DNA of 64,000 bases from Mauremys mutica. Lineage: Eukaryota; Chordata; Testudines; Geoemydidae. The DNA lies in assembly GCF_020497125.1 (NCBI RefSeq), contig NC_059077.1:18918840-18982839 (forward strand), in the 5' to 3' direction. The first letter of the stretch is position 1; each line of letters starts with the position of its first letter. Positions 12,465-24,193 of the stretch are shown in pieces. Under the pieces are notes generated by a model. It was given only the letters and a program-made list of their open reading frames with translations. It was not told where the DNA came from and did not search any database. The position numbers and the translations under genes were made by a program.

Positions 12465-12695
12465 ATTAAGAAAAGGAAAAAGTTTAGCTGAATATCAGGA
12501 AAACTTCCTAATGGTGAAGGCTTTAAGATAGTGGAATGGTCTTCCAAGGGAAGTGGAGGAAGCCCTGTAGCCTGATACATTTAAAATGAGACTGATCATG
12601 GAAAATGTGCTTTGGAGAACAATCCAGCCCTGGTACCTGGGTAATTAATTTAACAGGTCTTGCCCATCTCTTATTTCTACGTTTCTGTAAGTCAG
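12465..12695 (+). mobile_element. Old CR1 LINE 3' relic
   Basis: 'AACTTCCTAATGGTGAAGG', 'GTGGAATGGTCTTCCAAGGG' and the degraded end 'CCATCTCTTATTTCTACG' follow the order of a CR1 ORF2 C-terminus plus 3' tail. No open frame survives. Confidence 0.6.
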
Positions 12696-13740
12696 GTTTA
12701 CAAACTAAAAAGGTTTAGATAAGCATCTAAAAATAGCTAAACTTTAGAAACTTTTGAAGTTTGCTTTCCTCCTCGCAATAATACTGTGTACAGCAAACTG
12801 GACTGATGCACTTGGGAGAGGAACATCTCCTGTGTAATTGTGTAGTTGCTATAGTGATTGATTAAATTAAAAATAACTTGTAAATTCAAAATCCTAATTG
12901 TACTGACAACAATCTAAATGTGGTTAGAACAGTGAGTCACACTCCAGATTATGTGTCTCAAATAAGGATTTAATTTAAATTTAACAAGGCAATTATTACA
13001 CAGTATGTTAATTCAATACCATTTGATTAACAAAAACTTGTTGCTTGAGCTTTAACAGTGTTTAGATAGATCTATATCTATTACATGGTTAAACCTCTCC
13101 TGTATACTTGGTGCTAATCATTAACATACAATAACTATTGTTTATAAATGTACACCTTTCTAGATTTGTTGAGATGGCCATTGGACATGTATTACATAGC
13201 AGCTGATTATTATATGCATATACCATAAATAGAAGGTTAGCAACCATCTAACGAATACATATTTTTAGGTACTGTATCTGTTTTGTATATTATCCTCTAC
13301 AAACATGTTTTAATAATTGTTTATTGTGCAATAAAATCCTATGCATGTAAATTGAGTGAGCAGTTAAAGCTTCTTTTAGGACACTAATTCAAAGTGTTAC
13401 CAAAATTTGTTTTCCAAATGTTGCCTTTTGTCTCAGTCAATAAGTGCAGTAAATCAGAATGAGACAGGATTTTCATTTCATACATTTTTATCAACTTTAG
13501 ACACAAATGGCTTGATTTTCAGCCTTGCTGAGGAACCCCAGCTCCCATGAAAAATCAACAGCAGCTGTGGGTGCTCAGCTAATTTTCAAAATCCAGCCGA
13601 GGATAAAGCTTCTAAAACATTATTTTTATTGTCAAGGGTAATACAAGAATGAAACTTCAAATATTATTTTTACTAATCTTGTACATAGTTCTGCAAATAT
13701 AAGAAATTCTTTACAAAACCCATGAGAAACATCCCCTGAC
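12696..13740. other. Unresolved AT-rich DNA
   Basis: Very AT-rich. Only a weak palindromic relic at 13505-13600 ('GATTTTCAGCC...TTTTCAAAATCC') was seen. Confidence 0.45.
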
Positions 13741-13749
13741 CTGCAGAGC

Positions 13750-15045
13750 TTTCAATCTCTGACAGTCAAGACAATGAAAGATAGAACAAAGATGGAGCAA
13801 CACCTTAGGTAAAGGCAGATGTGGACAGATTATTGGTGAGTCAAATCAAGTAGGAAGGATTTCCAGAATGAATGGGTGTAGGGATTGATTGGAAGGAAAT
13901 ACAGGGCTCTTGAACCACAATTGGAAGAGTTTTCAAGCATAGAAGAAAATGTGAAGCTAAGAATATTTAAGGGGATTGAAGAAAGCATTAAGGTGTGACG
14001 AAGTGTGTGGGAGAACAAAGAGATCAGGTGACCTCCTGGCCCGGGAAAGAGACAAAGGCCAGAAAGGAGGGACTGGAGAGGGTTTCAGTTGGGGGCTGGG
14101 GATGGGAAGTGAGGGCAGATGGGGGTTGTCTGCCTCACTGGGCCCCAGAATGGACCCGGCTGAGGGGTCCTGCTCTCTGTACCTACAAGCTCTGTTTTAG
14201 ACCGTTTTCCTGTTATCTAATAAACCTCTGTTTTACTGGCTGGCTAAGAGTCACGTCTGACTGTGAAGTGGGGGTGCATGCAGGACCTTGTGGCTTCCCC
14301 AGGACCCCGCCTGGGCGGACTCGCTGTGGGAAGTGCACAGAGGAGCATATGCTGAATGCTCCAAGGAGAGACCCAGGAAGTGAAGCCGTGTGAGCTTCTT
14401 GCCCTGAAGACAGTCTGCTCCAAGTGAGAGGAGGCTCCCCAAAGTCCTGCCTGGCTTTGTGGAGAGCAGTTCCAAAGCATCTCCCAGGGACTCCGTAACA
14501 TAAGGGAAGAGAGATTTGGGAGAGTGTATGAAATGAGAGACTATAGGAAGAAATAAGGTCATAGACTGAGTGGGGTGAGATTCAGCAGGGCTTTGAATGT
14601 AAGGACAAAAAACCTGAGTTTGAAGCAATAGGTCAGAAGCTAATGAAGAGGGAGATGATGCGATGTAGTCAATGGAAGAGAGGAAGGCAATGCAGCCTCT
14701 GCATTTTGGATAGATTGGAGAGGTGAGAATTAAGAGGCAGAGATATCATAGAGGAGAAGGATATAGTAATCAAGGGAGAAATGACTAGCATGTGGGAAAG
14801 GATTCTAACGGGTTAGGAAGAGACAATGAATTTGAGTGGCAATATAGAGAAGGAAATTACAGGACTCAAGGTGAGAGAAGAGGAAGAGAGAAAGGAATCA
14901 AGGATGACACTGAATTGGTGACCCAGGGAGATGAGGAGCAAATTGTATTTGTCAGTGGCACTAGAGAAAGGAAGTAGTAGAGAAGGATTAACAGGAAAAC
15001 CGAGTTGGACTATTTGGGACAGCTTTAATTTGATTGGAATCATAG
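13750..15045 (-). mobile_element. L2/Rex-like LINE relic, interrupted by a solo LTR
   Basis: The plus strand is purine-rich and has the phrase order of the reverse complement of L2-like RT C-termini: 'AGCAGGGCTTTGAATGTAAGG', 'AGCCTCTGCATTTTGG', 'AGTAATCAAGG', 'AAGGATGACACTGAATTGG'. On the minus strand, 'GHQFSVILDSFLSSSS' around 14915 resembles the conserved 'LGVILDSSLSF' block. Many stops are present. The family call is from memory and tentative. Confidence 0.4.
13994..14500 (+). mobile_element. Solo LTR of an endogenous retrovirus
   Basis: The 507-bp segment starts TGTGACGAAG and ends CTCCGTAACA, the usual TG...CA ends. It is flanked by perfect 5-bp duplications, TAAGG at 13989-13993 and 14501-14505. 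A polyadenylation signal AATAAA lies at 14219-14224. No internal retroviral sequence adjoins it, so it is a recombined solo LTR. It sits inside the older LINE relic. Its U3 may have had promoter activity, but no TATA box is obvious. Confidence 0.85.
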
Positions 15046-15235
15046 AGGACAGGGGTATATGGGACCTCTTGTGGTAGCTAGTCCAACCACTTGTGTAACA
15101 AGAACATAATTACGGAAATAAGGATATTTTAAAAAAAATGAGGAACGCCCTATTCCCTCTGCTCCCTCTCCACAAAAAAGAAACACCAAAGTTTGGGAAG
15201 GGCAGAAACCCTCATGCTTCTATTTCTAAACCAAT

Positions 15236-15418
15236 CTCTAACCAATGGAGGTAAGGAAGAAATGTTCCCTCTCAGCCAATTATTCCATAACTCCCAACTG
15301 TTGTATTTCTTGCACCTTGCTGAAGTATCTGGTATTAGCCATAGTCAGAGACAGGATACTGGACAAGATGGACTGCTGAGTTCACTGGGTATGGCAATTC
15401 ATACGCTTGTACCCATAA
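15236..15418 (+). mobile_element. CR1/L3-like LINE 3' relic
   Basis: 'GGAAGAAATGTTCCCTCTC', 'TTTCTTGCACCTTGCTGAAG', 'CAGAGACAGGATACTGGAC' and 'TATGGCAATTCATACGCTTG' follow the 3' end of the turtle CR1 family whose antisense copy lies at 17389-17934. Confidence 0.6.
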
Positions 15419-16485
15419 TATGTTCTACCTTATACTGACCTTCAGCACTTCTAAGTTTTCATACCTACCTCTTTAGGCAAACAGTTTTACAGCAGAATGT
15501 TCCCCTCCTTATCATCAGAATTTTTTTTCCATCTCCAGTATGAAACTGTCCCTTTAAAAAAATCTTGAATCCACTATTCTTTGAGGGGGAAAACCACCTA
15601 AATAGCAATGGCCTATCCTTTAAGAAGTATTTGTAGGATTACCATGTTGTCCCTTGAATACTCTGGGACACATTCATGCCCGGTGCCTGGTTTAGGTAAT
15701 CAAGAACCTGGCAAAGAGCTATCTCCATATACACCAGACATCTGTCCCAGATCCTACTCCATATCATTTTAGATCTAGATAGAGCAACGGTCAGCAATAT
15801 TTGTACTGGTGGATGATCTCTTAGCTATGGACAGAGGGCAAACAGTCTTACTGACCCTGTGTGTGTCTAGACACTCAACACTCTCACAGCTGCAGATTTT
15901 GCCATAGGATCTAGCCCTTGCCACAGAACTCTGATGCAAAATCGAAGCTTTGATTTTTTCTGAAAATGAAATTTCTGGACTTTATGGTTGGCAAAAGCCA
16001 CCACTGCCCCTTACCCAGCTGCCACAATTAACACCTTCCCCTCAAAACCTTCTACACATTGTTTTCAATGCAAAATTTCGCAGCACATGGAAAATTGAAA
16101 AATTGAGGGGCAACACAAAAATGCATTGAATTTAATATTAAATTAAATAAAACAAAGAAGATTGTTCTGGCTGCTTGATTTGGTTTCATATTTAATCACA
16201 TAAAATCCTCCCTCTTAATTTATTTAAAGCTGCCACAGAATCGAGGGGCCTTGCTGCAGAAATTAGTCAAATTAGCCGCGAAATACACAGGGTCTTCATA
16301 ATGAGTTGTTGATGACTCAGCTTTGCGACCTGGCAACAGTAGGAGGAAGTTCTCCAAGCTGGCTCTGATCCTTCCTCTCAGACTGCTCCCAGAGGGTCAT
16401 GATAACCAGCTGCACCTCCATCTCATGCTATCACTTGTGGGTATCTTCAAGTCTCTATTTTCTCTCCTAATGTTTTCAATATATA
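15419..16485. other. Unresolved AT-rich DNA
   Basis: No gene or repeat was recognised. Confidence 0.45.
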
Positions 16486-17158
16486 CAGTCAAAACTTTGT
16501 TATCCAGCATGTTGGGGAAATGGGGGTGCCAGTTAGTCAAAAATTCCGGTTAACCAAAAGTTATACTTACCAATGGAATATCAGTTTTCAAGAATGAGAA
16601 TACAATAAAATGAATAAAGTATTAAATAGTATACAGGTACTCACAAATCCAGTAATAGTATTGCACTGCAGAGTGGTTGGTTTCTTGAAGCACTTAGGTG
16701 TATACAGGTAAAGTTTTCTTTACAGTAGATTATCTTATGACACTACATCTCACTATGGGCAGCGCATGGCATACACCCAGATCACTAAAAATACACTTAA
16801 CATTAAAACTGTACTGAACATAATTTAATCTTTCCCTGATGATTCAGAAGGCACTTCAGAATCTTGCATTGCCTCATGGTCATCATTATCAACATCAATT
16901 ATCATTGTAGGTTGAATCTGTAATGACCGTATGACACCCTGGAAGCTGCTTTTTTGAATAAATCCCTGATATCAGCTTGCTTACTTGTCTTCTGCCTCTT
17001 TTGCATAAAAGTAGAGTGCAGAATGTGCAATTGCATAACCTCCTGGGCAGTATAGTAGTCCTGGTTACTAGACTGAAGATTTGTATTGGGATATGTCAGA
17101 AATGCTGGTTAATAGAGCTTTCTGGTTGATTAAGTGCTGGATAACAAAGCTTTTACTT
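16486..17158 (-). mobile_element. TcMar-Tigger-like transposon with internal deletion
   Basis: The left end CAGTCAAAACTTTGTTATCC pairs with the right end GGATAACAAAGCTTTTACTT. TA dinucleotides flank both sides (16484-16485, 17159-17160), as expected of Tc1/mariner. On the minus strand around 16985-16940, '[15 protein letters not shown]' and then the acidic stretch 'AMQDSEVPSESSG' resemble the C-terminus of a pogo/Tigger transposase. At 673 bp the element has lost most of its transposase and is dead. Confidence 0.7.
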
Positions 17159-17207
17159 TACTTAAAATCACTTAGAGAATTGGGAGGCATAATGGACTTG
17201 AATGACA

Positions 17208-17349
17208 CCAATATGCAGACTATACCCAGATCTACATCTTCTTCACATCAAATGCAAACAGTATCATCTCACAGCTAGCCCAGCGCCTATTCACGACAAG
17301 GGCCTGGATGAAGAAGAGCCAGATTAAGCTAAATCCTGGCAAAACATGA
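17208..17349 (+). pseudogene. LINE reverse transcriptase scrap (L2/Rex-like)
   Basis: Reading from 17212, the frame gives YADYTQIYIFF, a mutated YADD catalytic box. About 35 residues later comes WMKKSQIKLNPGKT, the conserved 'L-N-x-x-KT' block of non-LTR reverse transcriptases. A stop follows at 17347. The fragment is about 46 codons and lies between the Tigger element and the CR1. It would have been the palm subdomain of a retrotransposon RT. Confidence 0.65.
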
Positions 17350-17388
17350 GAGATATTAAAGGAAGAAGGAAATGTGTAAAAGAACTAT

Positions 17389-17934
17389 CCATAAGAACAA
17401 CAATACTGGGTCAGACCAATGGTCCATCTAGCCTAGTATCCTGTCTTCCAGCAGTGGCAAGTGCCAGATGTTTCAGAGGGAAGACAATGTTTCAGAACAA
17501 GACAATTATATAGTGACTCATTCTCTATTGTTCAGTCCCACCTTCTGGCAGTTGGAAATTTAGGGAAAGTCAGAGAACAGAGTTGCAACCCTGAACATCT
17601 TGGCTAATAGCCATTGATAGACCTATCATCTATGAACTTATTTAATTCTTTTTGGAACCCAGCTATATTTTTAGCCTTCACAATATCTACTAGCAATGAG
17701 TTCCACAGGTTGACTGTGCATTGTGTGAAGAACTCCCTTATGTTTGTTTTTAAACTTGCTGCCCATTAATATCATGCGTGACCCTGGTTTTTGTGTTATG
17801 TTAAGAGGTAAATAACACTTTCCTATTCACTTTCTCTACACCATTCATGATTTTATAAACCTCTATCATACCCCCATTAGTCATCTCTTTTCTAAACTGA
17901 ACAGTCCTAGTCTTTCTAATCTCTCCTCATAGAC
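17389..17934 (-). mobile_element. CR1 LINE fragment, antisense
   Basis: The 3' end begins at 'CATAAGAACAACAATACTGG' and runs through 'GGTCCATCTAGCCTAGTATC', 'GAGTTCCACAGGTTGACTG', 'CATGATTTTATAAACCTC' and 'AATCTCTCCTCATAGAC'. This is the well-known turtle CR1 order, read on the minus strand. No open frame is retained. Confidence 0.85.
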
Positions 17935-20845
17935 AGAACTATCATATCACCCTCAATCAAGGGCATCTGCCCACAGCAGGCATGGACTGCTCTAGACTCT
18001 TCACTGCTACTGGATACCCAAATAATATTTGCTCGAAAACACCTTTTGCAAACTAAGGCTGGCCAGGAGATCATGTCCCTAGATGTGTACCTTGCTTGCT
18101 TCAGAGACCACCTCTTTGCCCAGTGAGAAGTTACAACTGTGGTCATATGGAACAATGGCACTGTCAACAACTAGGGTGAGCCTGACAATTGGAGTTTCTT
18201 TGCACAAGAGATAAACATAACTACGAAACTTACCACTGTCTGGATGAAATGCAAGTCCAATCTCTTCAGCTTAGTTTTACCTCAATGCAAGAAGGAAAGA
18301 AAAAACCTACATTTTGTGGAGAGGAGGGAGAGAAACAAAGATGAACTATGCTTAGACTATTCATTGGCTTTATGTAATTTTGAAAGACATTTAGATAAAC
18401 GAATATATATATAGAGAGAGATGAATTCATCTTTACCTTTCTTTATAAAACTATATTCTCAAGCGTCCATACATTTGTTGCCCTTCTCTGAACCACTGAC
18501 TCCGTTTCTGAACTCAAGCACTCACCCTGACATATTTTGATGGTGTATCACTGGGCTAGCTCCCATTTAGCCATCCTAAAAAAATGAACAATATCTCAAA
18601 ACAAGTTACTGCTAATGGTTTACAGCACCAATGTAGAGTGCTAAAGTTGTTTTCCTATGAATATAGATTACATTTTTTACATAGCAAGTAAACAGATGCA
18701 TAAAGATGCATTATTTCATGAGCATAAAAAACCCTGCTACAAGTATAGTGCTTTTAATTTGTTTTTATGATTACTTGTAATTAATTAGCATCAAAAGTAA
18801 ATTATCAACATAGCTAAAAACTGAAATTGTACCAGTAAATGTAGGAATGATTTAACTGGTTTGTCTTTATACTAAGGTGGAAAAAAGAAATAATCTTTTT
18901 TTTCTAAGCTATACGTAAATTAAAGTGTCAAAAAATAGTGGCAACACAGCTAAAAATGTACCAAAAAAGAAATAATATTCTATAATTACAAGTTGTGTGG
19001 AAAACATGCCATGCACATAAATATTTAAGGCTGTTCTAACAGGTTTGGCTTATTATTAAAGTTGGGTTTCAAAAAGAATTTTTAGAAATCATGTTTACAC
19101 TTTATAGAACAATTTATGAGGTCACTGTTCACACACCTCATCAAAAACTTCACCTTTCAAACTGCAAGCCATAAAATGGAGGCATTTTGACAGGATCTGG
19201 AGATTTTTAACAAGTCCTTGCTGTTTGGCTCCACATCTTTCTTCCCTCTCTCCTCCCCAATGTTAAATGACAGGGCTGTTTGTGCTTTGATCAGCCTAAA
19301 ACAAATCAACAGGTTCAAACAAGTGATCTTCTTGACCCCAATCCATTTCCCTTGACATTTACTGCCATGTCTTGCTCTGCTGTCAAATAGTTTACCCAAT
19401 CCTTTGGAGAGAGGACGTTGATACGAAAAGAAACAAGGTGGTTGTTTTAGGAGGCAGGCTTGCATCTGCAAATAATGCATACAATACTTTTAAAGAGTTG
19501 TCCATGTCTGTTTAGTTAACAGGAATGTATCTGATCTTCAGAACTCAGTCTTTTAAGCCCAGCTATCCAAACTTAAAAGAAAGAGAGAGAACTGGGAGAG
19601 AGAGAGAAAAAAAATACACAGATGAGTAACTGATGTATATTCTTCCTAGTTGTTCAGTAACTCCCTAAAAGCTCAGCATTTCATGCCTCCACTAATCAAG
19701 TGAAATTAAGAAGAACTTTTAGTAAGCGCTGTGCAACAAGGAAGAACATGAATCCACATTTTATCAAAAAAGACCAAGACCAGTGTTACTAGTAGAGCTC
19801 AGAAATGTAATTTTGCTATTGTTTCTCCTCTATCAAATTGTAAGAATAGAATAAATTCTATGAAGGGAAGCAGTAAAACAGACGTTAATTAAATCACAAT
19901 CAAAGTAACTATATATAAAGCAGATTATGTTAGAATAAGATATTCAATCACAGGGTGACTTGGGAGGCATCAGTAATGATTTCCTTCTCTTCCACTAGGA
20001 ATTCTAATCCAATTAAATGATTGTTGTTACATGTATTACAATTTTACAGTACTCTAAGGTGACTTTGATGTTTATTGAGGACCTGGTGATAGTTAGGTGT
20101 CTATAAAGAAGAACATGGATGGCTGCATGCAGCTTCATCTTAGAGTTCTTCTCTAAGGCCCCTCTAGCCTTTGCAAAGTCTCACCCAGTGAGGATGTTGA
20201 AACTGCTGTAATACCTCAAACAGCCTTTTTAGGTACTTGGTAGTATGTCAGGTATAACACAAGATGGGGGAAAGTCTTGAAGGTGTTTCAAGTGCTAGAT
20301 CCTATAGTCTCTAGTGCCTATGGGGTTCCCAGTAAGCATTCAAACACAGAATTTTGCTTTTTGGGCCATGGGTGCCCTGGAAGAGGTTAGGATTTGGCTC
20401 TAACTCACAATAAACTCTGAAATATTACTCCAAGTACAAATGATTGCAACCTCACCATAAAAACTGCAATTTCACCTCACTCTGTACATGGAGATTTTCT
20501 AATTTATCTCATCAGCAATTTTAAACCTATGTTCTTCATCAAGGGAACATGGCACACCCAGAAGAGCAGATGATGGGTAATAGTAACCTTAACATGTGTT
20601 TTCCAGTTCTTGGTCATTATTTAAGCACTGATCATGGGCCAAATTGAAAATTTTCTGTATATCAGCCTGGCGAAATAAGGGACCCAAGGTGCTGAGCAGA
20701 CAGATACCTATAGAGGTGAAATGCCCCACTACCAAATATGATGAAGGGGTCTCCCACTTCTATGGGGTGAGACCAGAGTCTGCTTTCTGTCTGCAAAATT
20801 TTGGAACTGTTTTATATCTGACCATCTAAAACACCGTAGACCTGT
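17935..20845. other. Unresolved AT-rich DNA
   Basis: No recognised gene. An 84-codon minus-strand frame at 17916-18170 has no family resemblance I can name. A short AG-rich tract lies at 19575-19610. Confidence 0.45.
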
Positions 20846-20847
20846 GT

Positions 20848-20930
20848 TAAAACTTTGGCCCCATTGAAGTCAATGGGAGTTTTGCCATTGACTTAATTGG
20901 AGCCAGGATTTTAACCCAGGTCTCTGCTTT
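20848..20930. repeat. Palindromic 'CCCATTGAAGTCAATGGG' relic
   Basis: CCCATTGAAGTCAATGGGAG followed by TTGCCATTGACTTAATTGG is the core of the foldback repeats also seen at 30335-30425 and 38815-38885. Confidence 0.5.
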
Positions 20931-21766
20931 CGGTGATAAACCATTCAGGGGGCGGGCAGGGAGATATTCCCAAGAATTCCTGCATGGAATTTCTACTACA
21001 TTTGTTCCATAATGGGAATGGGGAGTGTGCCCCAACCTCTGGGACCAGCTACAGTACCTACCCTCAAATCCAGTGCTTCCAGCAGGTCATCATGGGGCCA
21101 AGGCATTCACCTAGAGGCACCATCTCCACAGCAGCCTCCACTCTCTGGCAACTCAGCGCCACATGTGGATCAACCCAGAGGACAGTCCCTTTCATGCCTG
21201 GAATCTGTGGGGGAGGAAGGTGACGTTTCTGTATAAAAAGAAAAACATCTTCCATCTCTGAATCTCCCTGCCTGATTAGCAGCACTCACAATGTTTGCTG
21301 CACGAACAGGGCCCTAGTCCTGTTGCTTTTTGTTTTGTTCCTGTCATTTTTTTTTAATTTAGATTTTGGTTGGTTTCAGTTGCAAAAGCTTTTGGTCAGG
21401 GCAGTTCTGGCTCCTGGAAGAGGACAGGGATTATTAATTTCTGCCTTCTTGCTGACCATTACTCTGCCACCAGTAGTTGGTCAGCATTACCTCCAGGAGA
21501 GACCTCTTCGCTGCATGTAAAAGGTCTGAATGATAAAAACGAAGAGCACTTTTGGCCAACCTAACCCTAGTGTAGCTAGCTATGCTGTCATTGCTGCTCA
21601 TGCTGATCAGAATTGTCTCCTTGTTACCTTTTGCTCTCCTCCCATCTGTTTGTCGTAACCACCTGTGCTCTGTCACCTTATATTTCAATTACACTTCGGA
21701 GCAGTGGCCATCTCTTTGTTATGATTGCACAGGGGCTAGGCTGTAGGCACCACTGCAATACAAATG
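20931..21766. other. Unresolved DNA
   Basis: Several short overlapping frames at 20933-21690, none recognisable. No RNA gene. Confidence 0.4.
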
Positions 21767-22393
21767 CAGTCAAACCTCGCATATAACGTGAAATCGCATA
21801 TAATGCGATCATAGGTTGGCTCCCCTTTAAGTTATAATATAGTACTGTACCAGTGGTCCCCAACACCATGGCAGGGGAGAGAAGCTGCAGCCCCGCACCT
21901 GCCGGGGACAGAGAACTCTGAGGCTGCGGGCGCCGGTGCTCTCTGTCCCCAGCAGGCGCAGGGCCGCAGCTTCTCTCCGGGGCTGCAGGCGCCGGTGCTT
22001 TCTGTCCCTGGCAGGCTGGAGAGAAGCCGTGGCCCCACGCCTGCCGGGGACAGAGAGCACCAGTGCCCGCAGCCCCAGAGTTCTCTGTCCCCAGCAGGCG
22101 GGGAGCTACGGCTCCTCTTGAAGCCAGAGAGAAGCCGCGGCCCTGCACTTGCTGGGGACAGAGAGCACCGGCGCCCACAGCCTCGGAGTTCTCTGTCCCC
22201 GGCAGGCGGGGTTGTGGCTCCTCTCCCCTGCTAGGCACTAGGTACTAGAGGCACTAGGCGGCGCACATCAGTGCACCACACTGGGGACCACTGACAAACT
22301 GACTGGCTTGAAACCCCGCTATACCGCGACCCCGCATTTAGCGCGATGGAAGTTTTTAGACCCCAAACATCGTGTTATAGTGGGGTTTCACTG
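21767..22393 (+). mobile_element. Tc1/mariner (Tigger-like) MITE carrying a hAT insertion
   Basis: The left end CAGTCAAACCTCGCATATAA pairs with the right end TATAGTGGGGTTTCACTG. TA follows the right end and a mutated TG precedes the left. The outer element is short and non-coding once the hAT at 21851-22293 is removed. Confidence 0.65.
21851..22293. mobile_element. hAT-type MITE with palindromic minisatellite
   Basis: Ends CAGTGGTCCCCAAC and GGGGACCACTG are inverted. The interior alternates 'CCTGCCGGGGACAGAGAG' with its complement 'CTCTCTGTCCCCAGCAGG' about five times. This gives GC-rich open frames on both strands (up to 186 codons) that are not genes. I could not match 8-bp flanks, so the hAT call rests on the termini. 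Confidence 0.6.
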
Positions 22394-23970
22394 TAATTAC
22401 TAATATTAATATCTATAGCTTGCTCTCATTTGTAATTATCATTTAAGCCCCAGTGCCTTTTCTGTGCTGCCAAAATGTGAATTTGAGTAACATGTCTCTA
22501 ATGGTCAGCTCTCTTCTTATGCCTGTAAGAGTACTTCTCTATCTTTTATGTATTCTTCTACAAGTGGAGAGTACCCATATTTGTTCAAACTGAGATAAGT
22601 TTGACCTTTGCTGCTATAGACAAGTGGCAACTCATGGACAAGACTGTATGATCTACTGTAGTTTGAGGACCTATGGTCTGTCAACCTACTTTAGCCAGCA
22701 CCCTCTTGTTTTTCAGTATCTCCTCCCTAATTTAAAGATCAATCTCATAATAATCAATCCCACAATAAAGGACCTCCCAGCTATCCATGCAAAGCTAAGT
22801 TCTGGTGTGTCCTGGGCTCCACCATACATCAGAATATTATGGCTGCCATCTTGACTAGTATTCTGGGGACCTACAGAGCTAAAAGTATGAGCTTGTATAG
22901 CTTGAACAAAAGAGTCATAGCTCCCTGCTGGAGCCGCAAGACTCAAATCTCCTCTGGACAGGGCACTGATGGGGACCTGTAACACACACTGATCAGTAGG
23001 TTACAATATCATGCATCTTTTCTTTGGGGGAAAAGTTGCAACAAATGCACAAAAATAGTAATAATTAAGATTGGGAAAATACAGAACAGTGCCACGAGTA
23101 GTGCTGGAAATCCATATTGAGTCTTAAAAATTCTGAATCTTACAAACCAAGATATGTATATCACTGTAGATTGTTGAGAGCTTAAGATGAGTTACCTAAA
23201 AGCTGAGTAAAAAATCAGTATCTGCAAAGAAACAGCAGAGACTTGCTTAAGAGAAGTAGTTTTTGGTGGGTCTATCAATAACTCTATTTAGTTCTACTTT
23301 GTGACATCTTTCAGGAACCTTTTTGTAAGCAGCAAAACTTGCTAACCTTTTTTAAATGATTGTGCAGCACGATAAGCTCTTTTTAAACACGACTTTTACT
23401 ATTAAATGCCAAAACTAGAGCTCCGTGCATTGCCTCATTAGTTATTAATGAAGCAACATATTTGTTCAAAATTTATGATTGTTGATTTGCTCCCATCACT
23501 GTATGAAATATTAACATAGCATTTGTACTTGCAACCATTTTGCAGACATTAGATTGTGAATTTGCATATTCATGAATGCTCATAAATGTTTAAGGAGACA
23601 GCACAGAAAGCATGTGAGCTGTCAGTGAGCCAGTAAAAAGGCATATTTACAGTGTTAATAAGTATTTGAGTTTATAGGATAAAACGGCAAGTAACAAATT
23701 AAATGAATTTCAGTTTGCCTGTTGCAACAAAGTACTGTCAGCTTTTTTTCTCCTTTCTACTAAGCTGAATAAAACTTGAGAACATGCCTGTGGAATCCTC
23801 CATTAGGCAACTAATGTATTTGAACACTCCTACTGCTTTAGCTAACTTTCTATAACTTTAGCTTTTCACGACTTTACATTATAATATACATTACACTGGG
23901 CACAAAAAAAGTGACAGATCTATTTAGCATTTTAATTTGTGTGTCTGTTTGTCTGTTGTTGACATGTGAG
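22394..23970. other. AT-rich DNA, repeat-poor
   Basis: No mobile element was recognised. A POU-octamer-like ATTTGCAT at 23560-23567 runs into the palindrome ATTCATGAAT (23568-23577). Composition and lack of repeats would suit conserved non-coding DNA, but this cannot be tested here. Confidence 0.35.
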
Positions 23971-23975
23971 TCAAG

Positions 23976-24193
23976 GGATTTGATCCTCATCTGATGTAAA
24001 TTAGCATAGTTCTACTGAAGTCAGTTAAGTTACTCCAATTCCCACTAGACGAGGATTTGGCCAAACATTTTAAAATGTGGGTGCCTAAATTTAAGCACTT
24101 AATTACAAGTGGCTTGTTTTTAAGAGTACCTGAGCACCTGTAGTTACCATTGACTTCTATTACCGTTGTGGACGCTTCTGAAAATTAAGCCAC
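23976..24193. repeat. Two palindromic MITE-like relics
   Basis: First: 'GATCCTCATCTGATGTAAAT' through 'CTACTGAAGTCAG' to 'GACGAGGATTTGGCC' (23976-24062). Second: 'GTGGGTGCCTAAATTTAAGC' to 'CTGAAAATTAAGCCAC' (24071-24193). Both have the inverted layout of the foldback families in this window. Confidence 0.45.

Noticed and set aside
17916..18170. 84-codon frame on - next to a CR1
   Set aside because: It begins in the CR1 copy and has no recognisable motif. Kept as unresolved DNA.
21678..22238. 186-codon frame on - with internal repeats
   Set aside because: It lies in the palindromic GC-rich minisatellite of a hAT element, and both strands are open for the same compositional reason.
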